From: Lachnospiraceae bacterium
GTDB lineage: Bacteria; Bacillota; Clostridia; Lachnospirales; Lachnospiraceae
Assembly: GCA_017482485.1 (NCBI GenBank)
Contig: JAFUMV010000027.1
Coordinates: 1-60,231 of the forward strand
DNA: 60,231 bases
Reading direction: 5' to 3'
Shown here: positions 26,188 through 35,243 of the stretch, piece after piece
How positions within the stretch are numbered: position 1 is the stretch's first letter
Layout: each line of letters starts with the position of its first letter
Notes under the pieces: generated by a model
What the model was told of the DNA's origin: nothing
The model's database searches: none
Seen by the model: only the letters and a program-made list of their open reading frames with translations
Made by a program: the position numbers and the translations under genes

Positions 26188-27099
26188 ATGAGAACGACAA
26201 GGAAAAAACCAATGAAAATGAAACAGACAGCCGGTGACAGAATTTTTAATATCGTTGTGAATGTGGTGATCATTCTTGCCGGTATCGTGGCTCTGTATCC
26301 GCTGCTGTTCGTGCTGTCCGCATCCATCAGCGATCCCAATGCGGTAAACCGGGGAGAACTCTGGCTTTTGCCGATTGGCCTTCGGTGGGACGGTTATGTG
26401 GAGGTGTTTAAAAATTCATGGATTTTAAAGGGCTATGCAAACAGTCTGTATTACACCATAATCGGAACTTTGCTGAATGTGGTCTGCACCGTTGCAGCCG
26501 GCTATGCTCTGTCCAGAAAGGATCTCTACGGGCGGAAAGTCTGGAACTGGTATATCGCGATTCCCATGTGGATCAACGGCGGCCTGATTCCTACCTATCT
26601 GGTGGTAAATTCCATGAAGCTGGTGAACACGCCGGTGGTGCTTTTGATCATGGGACTGGTTTCTTCTTATAATATCATCATCTGCCGTACTTATATGAGC
26701 AGTCTTCCCTATGAACTGCAGGAAGCGGCCAAAATCGACGGCTGCAGCGATTTTCAGATACTGTTAAGAATTGTCCTGCCGGTGTCGGCGCCGATCATCG
26801 CGGTACTGAGCCTCTACTATGCGGTGGGACACTGGAACAACTATTTTACGGCCATGATCTATGTGAACAACAAGGACTGGCAGCCCCTGCAGGTATTTTT
26901 GAGGGAATTTTTGCTGCTGAATCAGACCGTAGATGTGGATTCAGGCATGGAACTGGAGGATATGATCCGTCAGACCGAGCTGGCAAGAAGCATGAAATAT
27001 TCGCTGATTGTCATCGCCTCCGTCCCCATGCTGATCGCTTATCCCTTTGTGCAGAAATTCTTCATTAAGGGTGTGATGGTTGGCTCCGTGAAGGGCTGA
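26188..27099 (+). CDS. ABC importer permease (LplC/YtcP type)
   Basis: 303 aa, six membrane segments; first segment about 13-38 (FNIVVNVVIILAGIVALYPL). EAA loop LQEAAKIDGCSDFQILLRIV followed by LP. Starts 16 bases after the first permease with GGAAGG upstream; the C-terminus FFIKGVMVGSVKG is typical of the subfamily. Forms the heterodimeric channel with the upstream gene product. Confidence 0.92.
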   Translation: MRTTRKKPMKMKQTAGDRIFNIVVNVVIILAGIVALYPLLFVLSASISDPNAVNRGELWLLPIGLRWDGYVEVFKNSWILKGYANSLYYTIIGTLLNVVCTVAAGYALSRKDLYGRKVWNWYIAIPMWINGGLIPTYLVVNSMKLVNTPVVLLIMGLVSSYNIIICRTYMSSLPYELQEAAKIDGCSDFQILLRIVLPVSAPIIAVLSLYYAVGHWNNYFTAMIYVNNKDWQPLQVFLREFLLLNQTVDVDSGMELEDMIRQTELARSMKYSLIVIASVPMLIAYPFVQKFFIKGVMVGSVKG

Positions 27100-27195
27100 T
27101 GTGTGCCTGCAGTGATGCAAAGAAAGATTGTATGAAAAGGGTTATAGGTCTTTACAGACTTATAAATAGAAAAAGAAAAAAGAAAGGGAAAACTT

Positions 27196-28947
27196 ATGAG
27201 AAAAAGAACAAAGCTTCTGGCACTCCTGTTGGGATGCAGCATGACGGTCGGCACACTGGCCGGATGCAGCTCAGAAACCGCTTCTGAACCTGCAGCCCAG
27301 GAAAGCAAAGAAGAGAGCAGCGCTGCGGCTGAAGAGACCGCTGCAGCATCCGCAGAAACAGCTGAAGCTGCAGAAGAAACCGGTATTGATACCAGCGAAA
27401 AGCTCACCTACAAGGTGGTGGTATCCACGAACTCCAGCATGGGAGACTGGAACGAGATGTATCTGTTCACACACATGGAAGAGCTGTACAACATCGATCT
27501 GGAAATTGAAATGATCTCTTCCGATGTCTGGGGGGAAAAAGAACCTCTGCTGTTCGCTTCCGGAGATTTGCCGGATCTGTTCCTGTTCGGTCTGGGCGAT
27601 GATGATGTGAGCCTTTACGGCGATCAGGGATTTTTCCTGGATCTGAAGGACTACTTCTCGGAAGAACTGACTCCCAATATCTCCAGAATGATCGAAGCGA
27701 ATCCGGAAATTCTGGCAGCATGCACGGAGTTAAACGGCAGTGTCTACGGAATGTACGGTCTGGATCTGGGCGCAAGACATGTGCTGAGCAAGCAGTTTTT
27801 CTATATCAATACGGATTGGGCACAGCAGATCCTGGGCAAGAATCCGGAAACTGTGGACGAGTTCTATGAGTATCTGGTGGGCGTAAAGGAAAATGATATG
27901 GACGGTGACGGCGATCCGAACAATGAAATTCCTTTTGGCGGCAGATATTTAAACACCAACTCACAGGTATACGATCCCCTGTGCGCAATGCTTCCTGCAT
28001 ACGGATTTGTGGATCCCATGAAGCAGGTGATGGACGATGGCAGCGTAGTGTTTGTTCCTGCCCAGGACAATTATAAGGAACTGCTGAAGTTCATGAACAA
28101 GCTTTATACAGAAGAGCTGGTGGATCAGGAAATGTTCACACAGACCGAAGAAGAGTATAAGGCGAAGGATGCGGCGAATCTGTACGGCGCATTTACCGAA
28201 TGGAGCGCTATGGCAAACGGGCGTACGCTGGAAGAAGCCTATTCCTATGATATGTTCCCTCCTATGACCAGCGATGTAAACGACGAACAGATGTGGCCTG
28301 CGCTGGATCTGAAGAAATGCGGCAAGTTTGTGATCAGCAGCACCTGTGAAAATCCGGAGAGACTGCTGAATGCAGTGGATTATTTCTTCAGCCGCGAAAA
28401 TTCCTTCGGATGGAAGTACGGTTGGGAAGTGGATACCAACCCGGAATATCCCGGATATGGCTATGTGAATGAATGGAATGAAGACAAAACCGGTGTAATC
28501 ACCACATGGGTAGGCCCCGAAGGTACATATGAAGAGGGCGCGTCTCCCGCTCCGGAAGGCTGGGATGACTGGGGCACTTTCCGTTTCAATAAGATTGGTC
28601 CCGCTTATGAAAGAACTCCGATCTATGTGGATTATGACAACCTGGCAGCGGAAGGCACCATCACTGCATGGCTGGTTCACAACGTTATGGACAATGTATA
28701 TGATTACTATCGTGTAGCTTTCCCTTCCAGCGTAAAATATACGTCTGAAGAGAACAGCGAGCTGAATCTGATTGAGACAGACCTGCGCGCTTATAAGGGC
28801 GAGATGGAAACCAAGATGATCATGGGTGAACTGGATATTGATTCTACATGGGATACTTATCTGGAAGGCCTGGAAGCGAGAGGCATGAGCCGTTATGTGG
28901 AAATTCAGCAGACTGCATACGACCGTTATGTGGCAAATCAGCAGTAA
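27196..28947 (+). CDS. Extracellular substrate-binding lipoprotein of the ABC importer
   Basis: 583 aa. Lipoprotein signal peptide with lipobox LAGC (Cys about 23), then a Ser/Ala/Glu-rich linker (about 24-70), then the binding domain. The large size and Asp/Glu/Trp-rich sequence match LipO/YtcQ-like binding proteins for oligosaccharides. It starts 97 bases after the second permease with GGGAAAA as a weak ribosome site. A terminator follows. Confidence 0.9.
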   Translation: MRKRTKLLALLLGCSMTVGTLAGCSSETASEPAAQESKEESSAAAEETAAASAETAEAAEETGIDTSEKLTYKVVVSTNSSMGDWNEMYLFTHMEELYNIDLEIEMISSDVWGEKEPLLFASGDLPDLFLFGLGDDDVSLYGDQGFFLDLKDYFSEELTPNISRMIEANPEILAACTELNGSVYGMYGLDLGARHVLSKQFFYINTDWAQQILGKNPETVDEFYEYLVGVKENDMDGDGDPNNEIPFGGRYLNTNSQVYDPLCAMLPAYGFVDPMKQVMDDGSVVFVPAQDNYKELLKFMNKLYTEELVDQEMFTQTEEEYKAKDAANLYGAFTEWSAMANGRTLEEAYSYDMFPPMTSDVNDEQMWPALDLKKCGKFVISSTCENPERLLNAVDYFFSRENSFGWKYGWEVDTNPEYPGYGYVNEWNEDKTGVITTWVGPEGTYEEGASPAPEGWDDWGTFRFNKIGPAYERTPIYVDYDNLAAEGTITAWLVHNVMDNVYDYYRVAFPSSVKYTSEENSELNLIETDLRAYKGEMETKMIMGELDIDSTWDTYLEGLEARGMSRYVEIQQTAYDRYVANQQ

Positions 28948-29002
28948 TGATAATCGGGTTTGGATTTCAGGAAAATCCGAAATAACGGGATAAAATGGAA
29001 AG

Positions 29003-29029
29003 AGATCCCTCGGAAAGAGGGGTCTTTTT
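29003..29029 (+). terminator. Terminator after the binding protein gene
   Basis: AGATCCCTC, loop GGAAA, GAGGGGTCT (one G-T pair), then TTTTT. Confidence 0.75.
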
Positions 29030-29121
29030 CCACTTTGCAGAAAAGTCCTTCCCTGAAAAGCCGAAATTCTGGTATTATGGTTAAGCAGCTTATGAGGGGA
29101 ATAAAAAGAAAGGGTAGGGTT

Positions 29122-31344
29122 ATGAAGGAGAAAAACAAAAGCAGAATGCTGCCCAAAAATATTGTAATCAATACCGTCATGATACTGATTCCGATCGCCA
29201 TATTGATCCTGCTTCTGGTGAGAACTTATGTGGAAGAGGGTGTTGTCTGGTATGCGGACAACGAAAGGCTGTCCATGCAGCAGACCCGTTCCGACATTGA
29301 AAATGTCATGGAGGAATTTGCGGAAACTGCTCAGCTCATTACCACAGATCAGGAGATAACACCTTTTCAGATACAGAAGGAAAGCTATGGTCTGGTCTAT
29401 GCCATCAAAAAGCTGAATCATTACAGAGCCAACATCAGCGACCTGAAAGATATGATCATCTGTCTGGACGGAAGCGATCAGATATATCGCTCTCTGGGAA
29501 AGGAAAATTTTGACACTTTTGCAGAAAGCGTTTATCTGCTGAAAAACACCGATAAAAAGCAGCAGCTCAAAGAGTTCATGAACGGGAAGGAAAACTTCGG
29601 CATACTGATGCCGGACGCTTTTTCTCCTGCGGCGCAGTCTGATTACATCCTGGTTGCCTATCCTTTGACATCAAACCTCCAGCAGCAGTATGGAACGCTG
29701 GTTGGGATGTTTGAACGGGATTTTTTCGATAAAAAACTGATCTCTTCCGGGATAGACAGTGTGACCTTCCTCTGCAGCGGCACCGGAAGCCTGATCTATT
29801 CGTCAAACGGGCAGGCGGAGGAGCTCCCGGAAATATTAAAAGGGCTGCTGGAAAGCTACAGCGCAGAGGAAAGCTTTTATCCGCTGACGATGGGCGATCA
29901 GGAATATATGGTCATTCTCTCCAGATCGGAGCTGACAAACTGGTATTATCTGCGGATGATTCCGTACGAAGCGCTGGAGAAGGCTTTCTACAGCTCTAAG
30001 GGAGGTCTTCTGATTCTGCTGGTGGCAGCCGTTCTTGTGCTGAGCGCAGTGTTGGGAACGCTGGTGGCAGTCTATCATTATTTTCCAATACGCAGTCTGT
30101 ACCGGCTGTTTAGCGGCAATGTGGAAATGAAGGAGAAGCGCAATGAGCTGATGCTTTTGAACGATTATATCTGTGATCTGCAGAGCCAGTACCGGTCCGC
30201 GGAGAAAAAACTGGCGGATATGGGGCGGATACAGGTTCGGGAGATTTTAAAAGGGCTGCTTCGGGGCAGCAGAAAGCTGTCGGAGAGCGACCGGGAGGCG
30301 CTTGCGCAGCACAAAATCACAGGGCAGCAGGCGTATCATATCGTGGTATTGTCCGGCCAGCGGGAGGAAATGGAATTTGGCAGCCTGGCGCTGGAGGAAG
30401 AACTGATTTATCTGGAGAGCGAAAGCCTGTTTTTTATCATGCAGGAGCCCCAGGATTATTTTGTGTTATTGCACAGCGCATCTGCGGATGCAGACGAAAC
30501 GGAAAAAGCGGTGACGCAGCTCTGTGAGCAGCTGGCCCGGGCGGGATTTTGTCTGCGGGCAGGCATTGGAAGAGCAGAAAAACAGATTGGAGATCTGAAT
30601 GAATCCTTAAATGAAGCCTTTCTTGCGCTGGAGGTGGATCAGCAAAATATGGTGGTGGTATTTGACAAGCTGCTTTACAGCCGGGTGGACGAGCCCTTCT
30701 GGTATCCTCTGAGGGACGAATTTCTGCTGCGCCTGGCGATTCGGGGAGGCCAGAAAGGGGAAATTCTGGAAAAGCTGAAAGTTCTGCAGGAAACAATTCG
30801 GCGTTCCTCTCACCGTTATCGGGAATATGAGCTTCGCAGCATTCTCTATCGAATCATGAATTATGCCATGGATTTGCCGGGCGCTTCGGATCAGCATCTG
30901 CGGGAGGCTATGAAACAGATGGCCGACTATCGGAATCCGGAGGATTTTTTTGAAGCCTTTGAAACCTATATCATCTCGGAAGCGGGAGAAAGGAAAAAGA
31001 CTTATGCGGTTAACGAGGTGAAGGGCAGGCCGTTTCAGGAAATTCTGAAGTTTATCGATGAAAATTACTGTAAACCGGAAATGAGCCTGGTGTATGTGGC
31101 GGAGCAGTTCGGGTTCGGTTCCGCTTATCTGAGCAAAATATTCAAAGATAATATGGGAGTCAATTTCGGGGATTACCTGTCTGAAAAGCGCATGGAACGG
31201 GGGCGGCAGCTTCTTGTGGAGACCCAGATGAGTCTGCAGCAGATCGTGGAGAGCCTGGGCTATTCGGATGTTCCTTCTTTTCATCGGAAATTTTCAAAAA
31301 AATACGGGATGTCGCCGGGAAACTACCGGAAGTCCATGAAGTGA
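29122..31344 (+). CDS. Membrane-bound AraC-family regulator with extracellular sensor
   Basis: 740 aa. Membrane segment 1 about 13-34, an extracellular sensor domain (about 40-290), membrane segment 2 about 294-318, a cytoplasmic linker region, then a C-terminal AraC double helix-turn-helix (about 640-740: MSLVYVAEQFGFGSAYLSKI and LQQIVESLGYSDVPSFHRKF). It has no kinase domain: a one-component sensor-regulator. The start at 29122 follows AAAGGGTAGGG. It probably reads the substrate outside the cell and controls the importer just upstream, perhaps at the 30-bp repeats at 25059. Confidence 0.88.
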   Translation: MKEKNKSRMLPKNIVINTVMILIPIAILILLLVRTYVEEGVVWYADNERLSMQQTRSDIENVMEEFAETAQLITTDQEITPFQIQKESYGLVYAIKKLNHYRANISDLKDMIICLDGSDQIYRSLGKENFDTFAESVYLLKNTDKKQQLKEFMNGKENFGILMPDAFSPAAQSDYILVAYPLTSNLQQQYGTLVGMFERDFFDKKLISSGIDSVTFLCSGTGSLIYSSNGQAEELPEILKGLLESYSAEESFYPLTMGDQEYMVILSRSELTNWYYLRMIPYEALEKAFYSSKGGLLILLVAAVLVLSAVLGTLVAVYHYFPIRSLYRLFSGNVEMKEKRNELMLLNDYICDLQSQYRSAEKKLADMGRIQVREILKGLLRGSRKLSESDREALAQHKITGQQAYHIVVLSGQREEMEFGSLALEEELIYLESESLFFIMQEPQDYFVLLHSASADADETEKAVTQLCEQLARAGFCLRAGIGRAEKQIGDLNESLNEAFLALEVDQQNMVVVFDKLLYSRVDEPFWYPLRDEFLLRLAIRGGQKGEILEKLKVLQETIRRSSHRYREYELRSILYRIMNYAMDLPGASDQHLREAMKQMADYRNPEDFFEAFETYIISEAGERKKTYAVNEVKGRPFQEILKFIDENYCKPEMSLVYVAEQFGFGSAYLSKIFKDNMGVNFGDYLSEKRMERGRQLLVETQMSLQQIVESLGYSDVPSFHRKFSKKYGMSPGNYRKSMK

Positions 31345-31412
31345 TGGTTTCTCTATCTTGATATTGTTTTTTCATGCCCGATCATGTATGATAATCTTAT
31401 ATGACTGCGCGG

Positions 31413-31517
31413 ATGGATTGCACCGAACCGGCTCTGCCCAGCGGCAAAGAGATTACGGTATCCTGTGCGAGAGGATCGGATGCTTATATGCATGCGCTTG
31501 AGATTACAGGAAAGTAA
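31413..31517 (+). pseudogene. Possible C-terminal gene remnant between AraC regulator and SGNH hydrolase
   Basis: A 34-codon frame without a ribosome site. Its last residues, SGKEITVSCARGSDAYMHAL and so on, read like the end of a beta-rich carbohydrate-active protein. It may be the tail of a deleted gene; the evidence is weak. Confidence 0.3.
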
Positions 31518-31561
31518 CGGAACTGAAACAGCATTTAAAATGACAAAGCGAGGATAAGAGA

Positions 31562-32230
31562 ATGAATCTCCGGAACAAAAAAATCAACTTTTTAGGGGAC
31601 AGTATCACAGAAGGTTGCGGCACAAGCTGCCAGGAAGCCATTTTTCTCAATGTGCTCAGGGAGAATGCAGGACTTGCGGCAGCAAGAAATTATGGAATCG
31701 GCGGCACCAGATATGCAGTTCAGAAAGGAACAGAATTGCGTCCGAAAGATGATTATGTGGATGTGAATTCATTTTGTGAAAGATACGATCAGATGGATGA
31801 TGATGCGGATATCGTGGTGGTGTTCGGCGGAACAAATGATTACGGGCACGGCGATGCGCCGCTGGGCAGTTTTTCTGACAGAAGCCCGGATACCTTTTAC
31901 GGAGCATGTCACTATTTGTACACCAACCTGATAAAGAAGTATCTGGGAAAGACGATTGTGATCATGACCCCTCTCCACAGGTGCAACGAGCTGTCCGATC
32001 GCGGTGATGCCAAGGTGGAAAGTTATGGTACGCTGAAGGTGTATGTGGACATCATCAGAGAGGTGGCTGAATATTATTCTCTGCCGGTGCTGGATCTGTT
32101 TGCAAACAGCGGAATGCAGCCAGCAGTAGAAGAAATTAAGAATACTTACATTCCGGACGGTCTGCATCCCAACGATCTGGGACATCAGGTACTTGCGCAG
32201 AAGCTGGAAAGCTTTTTGAAAACCATATAA
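31562..32230 (+). CDS. SGNH/GDSL-family hydrolase
   Basis: 222 aa, no signal peptide. Block I FLGDSITEG with catalytic Ser14, block III VVFGGTNDYGHG, and block V DGLHPNDLGH with catalytic Asp/His near residue 200. Family enzymes are esterases, often sugar deacetylases. Next to a sugar importer and its regulator, deacetylation of imported oligosaccharides is likely (inference). Confidence 0.87.
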   Translation: MNLRNKKINFLGDSITEGCGTSCQEAIFLNVLRENAGLAAARNYGIGGTRYAVQKGTELRPKDDYVDVNSFCERYDQMDDDADIVVVFGGTNDYGHGDAPLGSFSDRSPDTFYGACHYLYTNLIKKYLGKTIVIMTPLHRCNELSDRGDAKVESYGTLKVYVDIIREVAEYYSLPVLDLFANSGMQPAVEEIKNTYIPDGLHPNDLGHQVLAQKLESFLKTI

Positions 32231-32303
32231 GTGAAACATCACTGATCACTCTGTGAGAAAACGCCTTGCGTATACGTCACCAGTGAGCAGTAACCGATCC
32301 CCA

Positions 32304-32345
32304 CCTTTGTGAAATGGCAGATTTCGCAAAGGGTTTTCTTTTTTA
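32304..32345 (+). terminator. Terminator after the SGNH hydrolase
   Basis: CCTTTGTGAAAT, loop GGCAG, ATTTCGCAAAGG (one mismatch), then GTTTTCTTTTTT. Confidence 0.88.
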
Positions 32346-32381
32346 AGACTTCCTGTTACAATAATCCCAAAGGAGGCAGGC

Positions 32382-32570
32382 ATGAAAAAAGACTTAAAAA
32401 AACTGACCATCCTTCATTTCAACGATCTGCACGGCGATTTTTTGGCAAAGCAGGTGGATGATCAGCTGCTGGAGGGCCCGATAAGGCCCGACTGGTGCTT
32501 GTGTGATACGGAGACCGGTTTTTCCTGTTTGTCAAGATTTCCCTTTTGTGTTATGATAGAAGGAATTTAA
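32382..32570 (+). pseudogene. Truncated 5'-nucleotidase/metallophosphatase, N-terminus only
   Basis: The first 33 or so codons (KKLTILHFNDLHGDFLAKQV, then DDQLLEG) are the start of a metallophosphoesterase of the 5'-nucleotidase type, with the metal motif FNDLHGD and a good AAAGGAGG ribosome site. After about 32478 the match ends and the reading frame continues as unrelated sequence to a stop at 32570. The remaining 450 or more residues are missing, so this is a deletion relic. Confidence 0.8.
32529..32557 (+). promoter_or_regulatory. Promoter of the thioesterase gene
   Basis: TTGTCA (32529-32534), 17 bases, TATGAT (32552-32557); lies in the tail of the truncated phosphatase. Confidence 0.7.
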
Positions 32571-32613
32571 AGCGTGTAGCTTGGCAGATGGGATAGTTGT
32601 TTGGAGGAAATAC

Positions 32614-33321
32614 ATGTACACATTTGACAGCAGGGTACGTTACAGCGAGACAGATGAAAAGGGCCTTTTGAGCATTGCCGGGATAGTGGATTATTTTCAG
32701 GATACTTCCACCTTTCAGTCGGAGGATCTGGGGCTGGGAGTTGAATTTTTAAAAAAACAGGATCTGGCCTGGGTGATGAGCGCCTGGCAGATTGTGATTC
32801 ATTCCTGCCCAGGGCTGGGAGAGCGGATTACAGTGGGCACTTTCCCTTATGATTTCAAGGGATTTATGGGGATGCGTAATTTTTTCCTCATGGATGAAAA
32901 GGGAAACCGCATCGTGGAGGCCAATTCTGTCTGGACGCTTTTGAACATCAAAAAGGGTCTTCCGGTGAGGGCGACACAGGAAATGTTGGATAATTATGTG
33001 CTGGAAGAGAAGCTTCCCATGGAATATGCGCCCCGCAAGATCACGGTACCCGACGGCGGAGAAAAGCAGGATGGCTTCGAAGTGGGACGGCAGCATCTGG
33101 ACAGCAATCATCATGTGAATAACGGGCAGTATATTCATATGGCAATGGAGTACCTGCCGGAGAATTTTGTGGTGGGACAGCTTCGGGCAGAATATAAAAA
33201 GCAGGCGCATCTGCATGATCGAATTGTGCCGATCGTATACAGAGATGAGGATAAGATGATCGTGTCTTTATGCAGTGAGCAGGAAGAACCTTATGCAATT
33301 GTGGAATTGAAACGGATGTAG
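32614..33321 (+). CDS. Acyl-ACP thioesterase (FatA/FatB-like)
   Basis: 235 aa. Two hotdog folds; N-terminal YSETDEKGLLSIAGIVDYFQD and C-terminal RQHLDSNHHVNNGQYIHMA carry the family catalytic region (Asn/His of HHVNNGQY). Hydrolyses acyl-ACP to free fatty acids. The start at 32614 after GGAGG; the frame extends 11 codons upstream without a ribosome site. Confidence 0.9.
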   Translation: MYTFDSRVRYSETDEKGLLSIAGIVDYFQDTSTFQSEDLGLGVEFLKKQDLAWVMSAWQIVIHSCPGLGERITVGTFPYDFKGFMGMRNFFLMDEKGNRIVEANSVWTLLNIKKGLPVRATQEMLDNYVLEEKLPMEYAPRKITVPDGGEKQDGFEVGRQHLDSNHHVNNGQYIHMAMEYLPENFVVGQLRAEYKKQAHLHDRIVPIVYRDEDKMIVSLCSEQEEPYAIVELKRM

Positions 33322-33382
33322 CAGTGCGGCAGGCCCAAAACGCTGCAATCGGATGGAAAACTGGAACAGTGAAAGGATTGTT

Positions 33383-34216
33383 ATGCTGGAATTAGGAAAA
33401 GTACAGGAACTGAAAGTGGTAAAAAAGGTGGACTTCGGCGTTTATCTGGCGCAGCAGGAGAAAGATCAGGAAAAGGTGCTTCTGCCTGCAAAGCAGGTAC
33501 CGCAGGGAACAGAGATCGGTGACAGGATTGAAGTATTTCTTTATAAGGATTCAAAGGACAGACTGATTTCGACAACGGCCAAGCCGAAGCTCACATTGGG
33601 CAGCGTGGCTGTGCTTTCTGTGGCACAGACCGGAAAATTCGGCGCTTTTTTGAACTGGGGACTGGAAAAGGATCTGTTTTTGCCTTTTAAGGAGCAGACA
33701 CGAAAGGTAAAGGAAGGAGAAAGCTTTCCTGTTGCCCTGTATGTGGACAAGAGCGGCCGCCTTTGCGGAACCATGAAAATTTATCATTATCTGCGCACGG
33801 ACAGCCCTTATCAGAAGGATGACAAAGTATCCGGCTATTTATACGAAATCAGCAGACAGTTCGGAGCCTTTGTGGCGGTGGACAATCAGTATTCGGCGCT
33901 GATTCCGCCCAGAGAAATGTATGGCGCCCTGCAGGTGGGAGAACGGATTGAAGCGCGCGTAACGCGTGTTTTGGAAGATGGTAAGCTGGATCTAAGCCTT
34001 CGGGAAAAAGCCTATGTGCAGATGCAGTCAGATGCACAGAAGGTAATGGACATTATCGACAGTTTTGACGGTGTGCTTCCTTTCACGGATAAGGCATCGC
34101 CGGAAGTGATTCGCCGGGAGACGCAGATGAGCAAGAATGAATTCAAGCGTGCGGTGGGAAATCTGCTCAAAGCCGGTAAAATTGAGATTACGGAAAGTGC
34201 GATCCGCAGACTTTGA
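33383..34216 (+). CDS. cvfB: CvfB-family S1 RNA-binding protein
   Basis: 277 aa. Three S1-like OB folds and a C-terminal winged-helix segment (TQMSKNEFKRAVGNLLKAGK), the domain plan of Staphylococcus CvfB, an RNA-binding virulence-expression factor. The start at 33383 follows AAAGGA. Its role in this organism is unknown. Confidence 0.88.
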   Translation: MLELGKVQELKVVKKVDFGVYLAQQEKDQEKVLLPAKQVPQGTEIGDRIEVFLYKDSKDRLISTTAKPKLTLGSVAVLSVAQTGKFGAFLNWGLEKDLFLPFKEQTRKVKEGESFPVALYVDKSGRLCGTMKIYHYLRTDSPYQKDDKVSGYLYEISRQFGAFVAVDNQYSALIPPREMYGALQVGERIEARVTRVLEDGKLDLSLREKAYVQMQSDAQKVMDIIDSFDGVLPFTDKASPEVIRRETQMSKNEFKRAVGNLLKAGKIEITESAIRRL

Positions 34217-34332
34217 GACCGGTTTAACGGAATGGGAATATGCGGTCTGCCGTAAGTTGCCGATGCAGAAGAATTTCAGATTGTAAAAATGCACGAAACC
34301 ATGTCCCCAAATCCCTGAATGAAAGGTGAAAC

Positions 34333-34361
34333 TTGCCAAAAGCATGGATTAGTGGTAAAAT
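34333..34361 (+). promoter_or_regulatory. Promoter of the WecG-like gene
   Basis: TTGCCA (34333-34338), 17 bases, TAAAAT (34356-34361), about 70 bases before the ATG. Confidence 0.65.
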
Positions 34362-34429
34362 GGCAAAAACGGGCAGAACTCCCAGGTGGGTTTTACTCGC
34401 ATGTATGATATGACGGGACGGGCAGAATT

Positions 34430-35101
34430 ATGAGAAGATTTTCCATTCTAGGCATATCCCTCTCGGATTTATCGGCGAGAGAAGGGCTTAAGCTGACGGA
34501 CAGATTTATGCACAGCGGTGCTCTTAATACGGTGACCTACCTGACATCCCAGACGCTGGCACAGGCGGCGAAGAATGAGCGGATGAAGGAGCTGTTAGAG
34601 AAGACGGATCTGACACTGTGTGTGGAACCGGATATTCTGGAGGCGGCCGGTATTGCAAGCGCGGGCAGGATCAGAGAGATCGAGGAGCGAATCTTTTTAA
34701 AGGAATTTTTAAAGAGGCTCGCCCGGCAGCAGGAGAGCATTTACATCGTGGGCGATACTCGAAAGCAGGCGGATGCGCTGAAAGATATGCTGACACAACA
34801 GCAGGATCGTCTGAAAATTATCGGCTGCAGCGGTTTTGATGAATTTGAGAACCAGAAAGAGCGGCTGATGAACGTGTTGAATGAAGCTGCGCCGGGAGTG
34901 ATTTTTTCCAGGATGACCTGGCCGGTGGATCTGGAACTGATGCACGAAGGCAGGCGTTTTTTGAATGCGGAGCTGTGGCTGGCTCTTCCGGAGAAGAAGT
35001 TCCCCGGAATGACCGGAAAACATGTTTTTGATAAGATTCGCAGAAAAATTTTTCAAAAAAAAGTGAATGACTACAATGAAGAAAAGGCGGTTCAGAAATG
35101 A
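34430..35101 (+). CDS. Degenerate WecG/TagA/CpsF-family protein
   Basis: 223 aa. Overall pattern of the WecG/TagA glycosyltransferase family: an N-terminal strand and LNTVTYLTSQTLAQAAKNER matching the family NxHxxxxA region, IYIVGDTRKQADALKDML, a late segment equivalent to the GxxxPxQE part (ALPEKKFPG), and a basic C-terminus. The usual acceptor-binding and catalytic Asp motif (ADGxGVV) is replaced by LCVEPDILEAAGI, and PxQE is not recognisable. It may be inactive or have a new acceptor. It sits just upstream of a CdaR-type regulator and ftsEX. Confidence 0.65.
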   Translation: MRRFSILGISLSDLSAREGLKLTDRFMHSGALNTVTYLTSQTLAQAAKNERMKELLEKTDLTLCVEPDILEAAGIASAGRIREIEERIFLKEFLKRLARQQESIYIVGDTRKQADALKDMLTQQQDRLKIIGCSGFDEFENQKERLMNVLNEAAPGVIFSRMTWPVDLELMHEGRRFLNAELWLALPEKKFPGMTGKHVFDKIRRKIFQKKVNDYNEEKAVQK

Positions 35102-35128
35102 ATCGCCATTTTGCATAATTTTTTTCGG

Positions 35129-35170
35129 GTTTCCTATAGCTTTTTTTGGTGTTTCCTATTAAAATATAAT
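35129..35170 (+). promoter_or_regulatory. Promoter with two GTTTCCTAT repeats before the CdaR-type regulator gene
   Basis: GTTTCCTAT at 35129-35137 and 35151-35159, 22 bases apart (two helical turns), the second one inside the spacer of a promoter whose -10 is TATAAT (35165-35170) and whose -35 is a poor T-run. A weak -35 with repeats next to it fits an activated or autoregulated promoter. Confidence 0.65.
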
Positions 35171-35243
35171 GAGGGTATAGTTTAAAGAAAGCAAAGTCGG
35201 CGACCAGGTCGTCCGGTATTGCGTCAGATGGAGGAGAAGGGGT

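Noticed and set aside
27961-29421. 486-codon minus-strand frame opposite the binding protein and AraC gene
   Set aside because: Long, but crosses two well-supported genes and a terminator; product looks like reverse-frame translation.
32382-32570. Functional 62-residue peptide
   Set aside because: The first half is plainly the start of a large metallophosphatase, and its remainder shows no conserved pattern and contains the next gene's promoter.
34368-34400. Riboswitch in front of the WecG-like gene
   Set aside because: Only a three-pair CCC/GGG stem with a few T is visible; no known aptamer pattern.
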